Positions 47,301 through 56,300 of a stretch of 64,000 nucleotides of DNA are shown here, piece by piece (position 1 is the first letter of the stretch; every line of letters begins with the position of its first letter). This stretch comes from Porites lobata. Taxonomy: Eukaryota; Cnidaria; Anthozoa; Scleractinia; Poritidae. The DNA is taken from assembly GCA_942486035.1 (NCBI GenBank), contig CALNXK010000185.1, positions 206,001 through 270,000 on the forward strand. The letters are read 5' to 3'. The notes beneath the pieces were generated by a model, which did no database searches, had not been told where the DNA came from, and worked only from the letters and a program-made list of their open reading frames with translations. Both the position numbers and the translations under genes were made by a program.

Positions 47301-50300
47301 GGAGGGTTGGGAAGATCTGAAAAGGCCAGCCAATTCTGAAAGTAAAATCAAAAACGCGTTATTTCTGGTTAATCGACCGGCATGCATACATAAATAAATA
47401 ATAAAAAAAACAACGGCCATGAGGTGTGAAGGTAAAGAATGTTGAAATGTAATTTGTGCTTTTTGATAACTAATTCTAAGACGAATTTGCAGAGTTTTTT
47501 TATTATTGTTATTTTTAATGCTTCAACACTTTATTGCAAACATTAAAAAGTATTAAAAAACAAAGCATTGAATAAATAATTAAATACATTACACTACTTT
47601 ACACAAAAGAGCCATGGTGATTAATATATAGTTAAAACTTATCGTAAGCACAGGAGAGGTTTCCATAGAGAGAGAAACTTGTTAATTAACCCTTTGGATT
47701 GGAATATACATCTATGTACAATTAGCTTTCCTTTAAAAAAATCAAAAAACAGGTCGATGTTAGGGGTCTTCTGTTCGAATTTCTGAGTAAAAATGTGTCT
47801 CCTTCCCAGGAAAATAAAATAATTGAAAATTAGAGTTCTTTTGTCTTCTGGATAGTAACCATAAAGTATGCTTAATTCATCTACAAGGTAACAGTCTCCG
47901 CTTTGATGATTCCACCACGAGATTATTTTTGCTCAGAAACTGTTAATTTCGGTACAATTCACTAGCATATGGGGAAGTGTGTCTAAAGAGTTACAATGAA
48001 CGCAAAGCGGGGAGTTTGAATAATTTTCTGCGATACGGTAAAATATTGTGGATTATTTTGTACTGGAACATACATAATAATTGCAGAGTTGCTCAACCAG
48101 TATGAAAACGATGGGCTGTTCTTTTCAAAGCATTTGTAGTATTACCTTTTGCCTAAGCCAGAGCCAGAGTCAAAGCTTTGGCATTTTGGCAGCCCAATGT
48201 ATGATCTATGTTTGACACTTAAAATAACGATACACTATATATACTTACAACAAAAATATCTCGGTGTGATCCAGCATAATTCTGCAGTTCTCTCATACAA
48301 ACTTTACATGATGATTTCGTCAAATCTTCAATCCATACACTAGCAGCGTTACGCTTTAGTCCTGGGTTGTAATGCTTTGACGTCACAAAGACTGAAGGTT
48401 TGGCAGAAAATTTCCCCTGCGAAATAGCATGGAATAGTCGTCATTCTGATAAAATGCTTGGCATACTCTTCATTTACACTTATTATGACCTCTACTTATT
48501 TATTCATGTATTTATTTATTTTATTATCGATTCGAAGCAAGAACAGCGATTTTCGTAGATTCAGGAAAGTGATTAAAAGCATCCTCGGAGACCCAGGGGC
48601 AGATAGGGGGGCGAGGGAAAGTCTAAACGGGCGGAAAAATAAGGCACGAAGAAAAGGATGTTACTAAAACGGGGAACGGGGAGCGGGGAGCGGGGAACGG
48701 GGAACGGAAGTCTGGGAACGAGTTGTCAGCGGAAACCTCCATAAAAATCCAATATGGCCGATGATCGATGATAGAGAACCGTCGAAACACAACTTAACCG
48801 ATAACGGCGTTATTTTACTTGAACTATATGCTCATGAGGTGCTTGAAATAATTACGGAGGTAATAACTTCATGACGTTTTTCACCTCTTTGCGTTTTACT
48901 AAACAATTATCCGTAGGAAAAAAAAAATATGCTCCAACAGCAGTTGAAAGAAGCCAATCGGGACAACTACATGTACAGCCATATTTGGAACTCAAGCGAA
49001 TCTATACTGAGTCTAGCCCAATGAGTAATGAACTACTTTTCCATGATAGATAACATACATCGAAGTAGTCAAGTAGCTTGTGTGCAGTTTTCTTGTATTT
49101 CCTTTGATAGAGATGACTGCTTTGAAAAATGTTATTGACCAGGTCATCACATAATTAGTGAGACTACTTTAACAATCTGGTTCTGCTTTTAATATTATTA
49201 GATCTACTACACTGCAAGCATTCACGATATTGGAGTGTTTCACTGATCCATGAAAATAAAATAATATCAGTTTATTATTATTGTGAAACAATTTGTTTCA
49301 GGTCAGTTTGCCCAGTATAGACCAGTATAATGACCCTAATGAAACCTAATTCACTCATTTTCCTCACCCTAATCAGTAACTGCTTCAAAGTCGTACAGTG
49401 GCCATTTGTCTTTCTGCGAAATACCCCTGACGACCCTTTCCTGAATCAAAACCATTGGATTGCATTGAATGCAACATTCTCACTCACTGCAGATCCTCAA
49501 TTAACCCCCCGCCCCCCTAAGAATGAGATCCCAAACCTCTCCATTTTGAAGAAAAATGTCGTAAAATAATCAAAGTACCTCTTCATGGGCACGAAACGTT
49601 TGGTGCAATTCATACCATACAATATCGCTGTATCAAGGTACTGTTCTCGGTGCAGGAGGAGGGGATACTATAATGGCCTAAACAGAGCCTGAAGCCTTAT
49701 TCAGGCTTCAAGTACATGAAAGGGAAGGGGTTTTTATAGTTGAAGTATATGAAAGGGACCAAAATGAGATCAGTCACAGATGCATTTTATGGATGTGAGA
49801 GACAAGAAAACCTGTTTTAGCTAATTATTCATATTGTAAAGATGGTGTATTTACAGCAGTTAAAAAGGGATGCAGCATTCAAAATTAGGTATGTGAAAGG
49901 GGTACCATTTGTCACTAGAGGGTATACAAAAGGGGTACCTTTTTTGTCTAAAATGGTACATACGAAGGGTAAAGGGTTGGTCCCTGGGGCAGAGCCTCTT
50001 TGGTGAGTACCCACCCTCCCCTCTGGGTTACTGTTACTCTAGTCTGATTCTTCTCTTTAATTTCTTTGATACTGTGCTTAAATTAAATGAATTAAAATTC
50101 ATTTAAAAGCTTCTTGCCCCTTTTTTGAAAACCCCGATATGTTAAAAGAAATTATGTCCCCTGGAGGGGAAATAAAATCAGGGAAAATGGGTAGCAAGAT
50201 CTATTGTGTTATTTAACATGCATTGAGTAAGCGTAATGTGGCCACTATACACATACAGTTGCGCGTGTTTACTGAAAAACATATCGGCACTCCAATCTTT

Positions 50301-53300
50301 TGCCTCCCATCACTTGTGTGAGACCTTAGACTCTTTATTTCCAAAACTACAGACAGCTTGCTTGAAGGCTTATCAACCACCTTCTAGTAAGCTGCCAACC
50401 TCTGCAACATTGATGATGTGATGCTTGATGGTAGGTGCACTGCAATATTACTGAATCAAGCTAATAAAGCAGCTTGACAATATTAACTGGTTTAAATCAC
50501 TGATACATTCAGTTTTACACTGAGCTTGAAATATTTTTCTCCACAGTAAAAATAATGTTCATTAAAGAGAAGCAGAGCTCCACTCTGCAAAAACATTAAA
50601 GGAGTCCCCCTAGAAAAAAAACAAAGCATCCAGAGGGCTAAACAGAGGAAGTATACTTACCACGCATATTTTAACAGCTAGCCTTTACAAAGTACCTTCC
50701 AACCAAAGACTTTAAAGTACTTCCCCCACGTATACTTGCAACACTTAATATTCCAGTTCAGTTGTGGTTCACTTTTATCCTAAGTTTGAATTTTATTCTC
50801 TTTGTTTTGAACTCATAATCATAAAATTCATATTACCCTACCCCCAAACAAAGGGAAGCAAAATTTACACCTAGGTTATAATAAAATAAAACCACAGCAT
50901 AGCCATTTGCTTTGAAACAACTGACATCTTTAAGACCAAGGTATGATTGATGTTCCTGGCACATTGCCCGTTAATATGTTTAAAGTTGCCTTTTATTGAT
51001 GTATTAAATAACCTGATCCATCTTATCTTTTCAAATAATACAATTGCACTTACTTCTCATCATAGGTTTGTAAATATAATATTATTAGACTTACAGTTTT
51101 ATCTCATCGCCAACATGTTTTAATTTGGGCTTGAAAAAACGCTACTGCTAGGAAGGAGCTCCACTGCTACACAATTACTGTCGAGGAAATACACCTGGCT
51201 GCTTCGATCTACGTTATCTTTCAGCATGTATTTAAGCCAAAACCCTACTAAAAGCGTCAAGCAAAAGTATTTCATTGCTTTGTGAGTTAGACCCAGTATA
51301 GATTCGCTTGAGTTCCAAATATGGCTGTGCTTTGAGAGTTTTTGTCCCGACTGTAGCTTCTTTCAACTGCTGTTGAAGCATATTTTGTTGTTTAGTAAAA
51401 CGCAAAAAGGTGCAAAATGTCATGACATTATTACCTCCGTATTATTTCAAGCACCTCATGAGCATATAGTTCATTAGTAAAATAGCGACCTTAAGTGTTG
51501 TTTCGACGCTTCTCTATCATCGATCTTACCGGGTCCTTGATCCTTACCGGCCATTTTGGATTTTTATGGAGGTTTCCGCTGACAACTCGTTCCCAGACGT
51601 CCGTTCCCCGTTCCCCGCTCCCCGCTCCCCGCTCCCCGTTCCCCGTTTTAGTAACATCCCGAAGAAAAGTAAAGAACGGCGAGAAGAGCCCCTGGGGACA
51701 ATGTCTTACCAGACCAGTTCCAAACGGTCGCCGCCGTTCTGTCTTCTGATTGGTGCCAGAAAACTTGTGTTTTTCTGGCGCCAATTAGAAGCCAGAACGG
51801 CGGCGACCGTTTGGAACTGGTCTGGTAAGACATTGTCCCCAGGGGCTCTTCTCGCCGTTCTTTACTTTTCTTCGTGCCTTATTTTTCCGCCCGTTTAGAC
51901 TTTCCCTCGCCCCCACTATCTGCCCCTGGGTCTCCGAGGATGGATTAAAAGTGGCAGTTTGAACGTTTTGTTTCACTCCTTCGAAACCACATAACTAGAT
52001 TTCAGTGGTTATTGAGAGAAAATAGAACGGTCACTTTATGTTGATATTGTTGTCTTTTCAAAGCGTGTATTCCCAACAACAGAGCACCCTGAAAGTTTCG
52101 TTTTAAAGTCAAACTGAATGATTTTATGATGTGTATTTAGACGCTTAGGAAAACAAAGCATTAAGATAAACAAACAAGGCATCTTACGGTGGGAAATCTC
52201 ACAGTTGCGCAAATCGTCCCTGTCCACCACTGTGACATGCGCAGTTCACCAGTCACGCCACCCACTGGAGCACCTTGATACGCCATCCAATCAACTGTCA
52301 CGTTAGCATAAGACTTCCTTTCGTTATATCCAGCTGCTATCACACAGGCAGTGAATCCGTCGTTATTCACATCTTCAATCCACGATACTGCCGCGTCATG
52401 GACATAGGATTTGTCACTGGTATCAATATGATTTACAGTGATCTGCAGTTCAATGGGTTTGTCAGGGTAAAATACAAAAGGCTTGAAACGAATTACTTGA
52501 CAATGAGAATAACCCAGAGATGGAATTTGGGCCATGTAAAGGCGACCATGCTGAAAAGGAAATCCTAAAAACGAGTTGTAAAGATTAGTTATTTGGCTTA
52601 CAGTAATAAAGTTAAATCCCTTGTTGACGCAACAACTTTACCCCAAAAATATTGGAAAAGTAAACAGAAATGAAGTAAAAGAAAATTTTGCTATTACTCC
52701 AAAGACTAACAGAATTCAGTGAAAAGGTGCCTCTGACCAATAAAAAGGCAATAAACTGCTGACCTTCACAGCTGCCAGGATGTTGTACGGTAAAGTTTAG
52801 TCGATTGAGACAAACTTCCTGTTCAAACAGACATTTGTTGTCGTACGTAGTGCCATTGGATGAACATACGGGTTCTTTGTAAGTCGGACAGCTGTCCAAA
52901 CACACACAGCGTGTATCATTAGGTCCAAAAGCCTTACACAGGCTGTGATAATGACATGTTACATCTATACAAGGATCCAAGTCTAAAAGACAAACATACA
53001 AGTGTTGGAATCAGAGTGCATCATTTCAGATTCATTCATTTCGAATTTGTCAATAGATAAAACAGCCTGGAATATTGAGTTATCAGGGAACTGGGTAACG
53101 GTTAAGGCTATGTTCACAGTATACCGGATAACATGTGCGCCGCGACGAAAATCTTATCGCATAGGGCTTCTATTCACATTCAAAAGCGGTTGTGGCGGAG
53201 TGATTTCTGTGACAAAGAGAGGATGTGCCTCGCCGATCTCTAAAGTGGAGAGACACATGTCGGATACATGTAGGTGTTCACACTGTACCAGATAGCTTCT

Positions 53301-56300
53301 CGTGGCGCCATTACAGGGCACCCATCATGGAAGGTTGTTGAAGAACTTCAGCGAGCAGTTGCTGTAAATCCTGAAGAGGTAGCTGTGGGCACCGATCCTA
53401 ATATTGACTGACATGCCCTAAGCTACAACCATGCAAAGTTTGGTGCTTTTGTCCGCTCTGTATAGATCTCGCTAAAATTTTGCACTAAGCCACCGGACGA
53501 AAAGTGTAGAGTCACATGTTGGATACATGTAGGATTCACTACACCGGACAGCTTCTCGTGGCGCCATGAAAGGCTATCCGGTATAAAGTGAACACAGCAT
53601 AAAGCACATGAGCGCTCAGTTCCATATATGTCGTATATTGCTGAATTTTAACCTAGCTTTTAATTTCACTTTATTTTGTTTTGGGGCCTGGTAATGTATA
53701 ATCTGAATGATTTGCAACAAAGGAAAAGAACTTTAATTTAGACTAAAATTTGATCGAAACGTATGCATTTTAGTATTGTACAGTTAATCACTATTAGAGA
53801 GCACCGTGATTGTCTACAGTTAAAATTCATTGCTGTTTCCTCATTTTACGTTGCATAATATATTACGTACCTCCAACTACAATGTAATCGACCTTTATGA
53901 TATCCTTATCGTTGGCATCATTGTTGTAGCTTCTCACACACACTTCTGTTTCGTTTGTAGATGTATGCTAAGCATATTCCAAAACAGCGAAAAACATAAG
54001 ATAACACAATATAACATTTTGTTGCACTAAAAGTAATACTGAACAATACATTTTTCAAATTCAACTGACTAGTCGATTTATTGATGGTAAAAGATTAGGT
54101 TTAGCGCAAGTAGAGTAACAATTCCCATATAACAATTGTTAAAAACCTATGAGACTAAAACTTCTAAGTCCTTCCTTTTGAAAGAACCAAACAAGTAAAA
54201 AAACTATGAAAAAGTCTGTTTTCATCTGACAAGTCTGCAGAAACTTTTTGTAAGGAACGCTATTTGCCATATTCATATGAAAATGAGAAACTAGTTAAAT
54301 TAGTAATATTAACCCCCATCTAAGTTTTTAACGTGAGTAAAATGGCAACGATCAAAGGAATAATTTATTGACTTTTAAACAAATTCTCCTCATTAGAACC
54401 ACAGGAAGAGTAGGGGGACTATATTTTTCTAACCTCAACCCAGGCAGTAACTGCTTTGCATGGTTCGGATCCTGAGAAACGTGATTTGTTGTTATTGTAA
54501 CCAAGTCTTGGAGACACCACTACAACTGGAGGGGCATAAAAGACATCCTGGAACTTAACTTTCTGAAAACAGTACGAAGCAAATGATCTTAAATCTCATT
54601 TGAAATAAATAGCTTCTTTCCAAGAAAAAGTATAAAATGTTAACAACCATTTTCTGATTCAGTCCTCCTACCAACTTTACAAGTGGAAAATGAGACTTTC
54701 TGTTGAAAGGATACAATTATTCAAAGATATAAGTTAATCCATAATTTGAATGACAAAAACAAGGAGAGGAAAGAGGAAAGCAAGGGTGGTCAATGCTGGA
54801 AACCATTAAACATGACAATATACCTGACAGACAGCGTTGTTGTCTTGTTTGTTTGATGGTGAGTTGTTGTTTGTAAACACGAGACTGTTAGTCAAGGTGA
54901 AATTGTCAGTCTTCAATTTGATAAAAGCCATCCAATCCTGCCGAAAAGAGGGAAAGATGTGAAGTTATACAATGATGTAAATGCTTCGCGTGACGTGATT
55001 GGTCGTTGCCCATGATCTATTAGAGTACAGACACAAGGATGACGTTAAGGGAATCTTGTTTTCTTTGCCGTTTTCTTCAACATGGCACGCGGTTATGAAA
55101 ATGTTGGTGAGATTATTTCGAATTCAGCAGGTGTAATCCTCCAAAAGATTTTAGCAGGAGCTATTTACAAAGGAGGAAAATGGAGAATCGGAGACAAAAA
55201 GAGAACTTGACAACTTGTTGAGAATTCCTAAACTACAAGAAATCTTCACAACAATTGCCACCGTGTGTCAGTGTATGAGTATGTCGTTTTCTTCCCTCTT
55301 CGTTGTTTAAAACAAATGGATTCCATGTATAGATCACAAAAGACGGAAAATGTGGTAAAAATATCTGCGTGACACACTCGCCTGCGGCAGGTGTGCCACG
55401 TCTTTGTTTTTAACCACACTTTGACGTCATATGTGATCTCTTGCTAAACTCAAAATTGCCAACATTACAGAACAAAACTTGTTCTATTACGTTAAAGACA
55501 CCACTAATAACAAAACAAGAAGTAGCGAAGAAATCAAGGAACAGGAATACTGCTCACCACTTTGATGTTTTTATGAATGCCATCAAAAATCTTAGCTTCT
55601 CTGGCACAAAGTTTAAAGCTGTCCTTGCGCAAGTCTTCTACCCACACGGCCAAAGCGTCTTGAGCTCTTTCAAGAATCTGGTGACGAGCTGTAACCATGA
55701 TATTTGGAAGAGCCAAGAAAAGCTAAAGAAGTGAAAGAGTAGAGAAATATTATATGTATTTTCAGCTAACAAAGATAATGCAAGGTAATATGTCTGCCTT
55801 AGAAAGCAGCTCTGTTGCTGATCCAGGGATGATACAGTGGAGTGTTGAATAAAATAGCTATTTAAGAAAATCAGTGACCACCTCACTCAACCTCATCCTG
55901 GGGAAGAAGTTGCACCTCACTCGTGACCACATTATGGCGACGGAGATAATTTTATTCTCTAACTAACATAATATGTAGGCGAAGGCTTATAGTGTTACTA
56001 TTCAAATATTTGGAACTTCTCTGTCAGTCGACCCCTTATAAGCAAACTTTATTTATTAGGAAAGTTTGAATGTTTTTGTAACAATATTTCTTTGGGTACC
56101 ACAAAGTAGTGAAAGGGTCAAATACATTAAACAAGAAAAAAAGGAAAAATCAAATAAAAACAAAGACAAAAACGATTTGATCATGCAGAGTGCTTTTAAA
56201 AAAAACAGACATTATCTTAAATCAATAAAAAAATTCAATAAAAATCAAAATGTGAACTCTAATTTAATGAATAAAAAAGAGTACGTCTTTTTGACATCAA

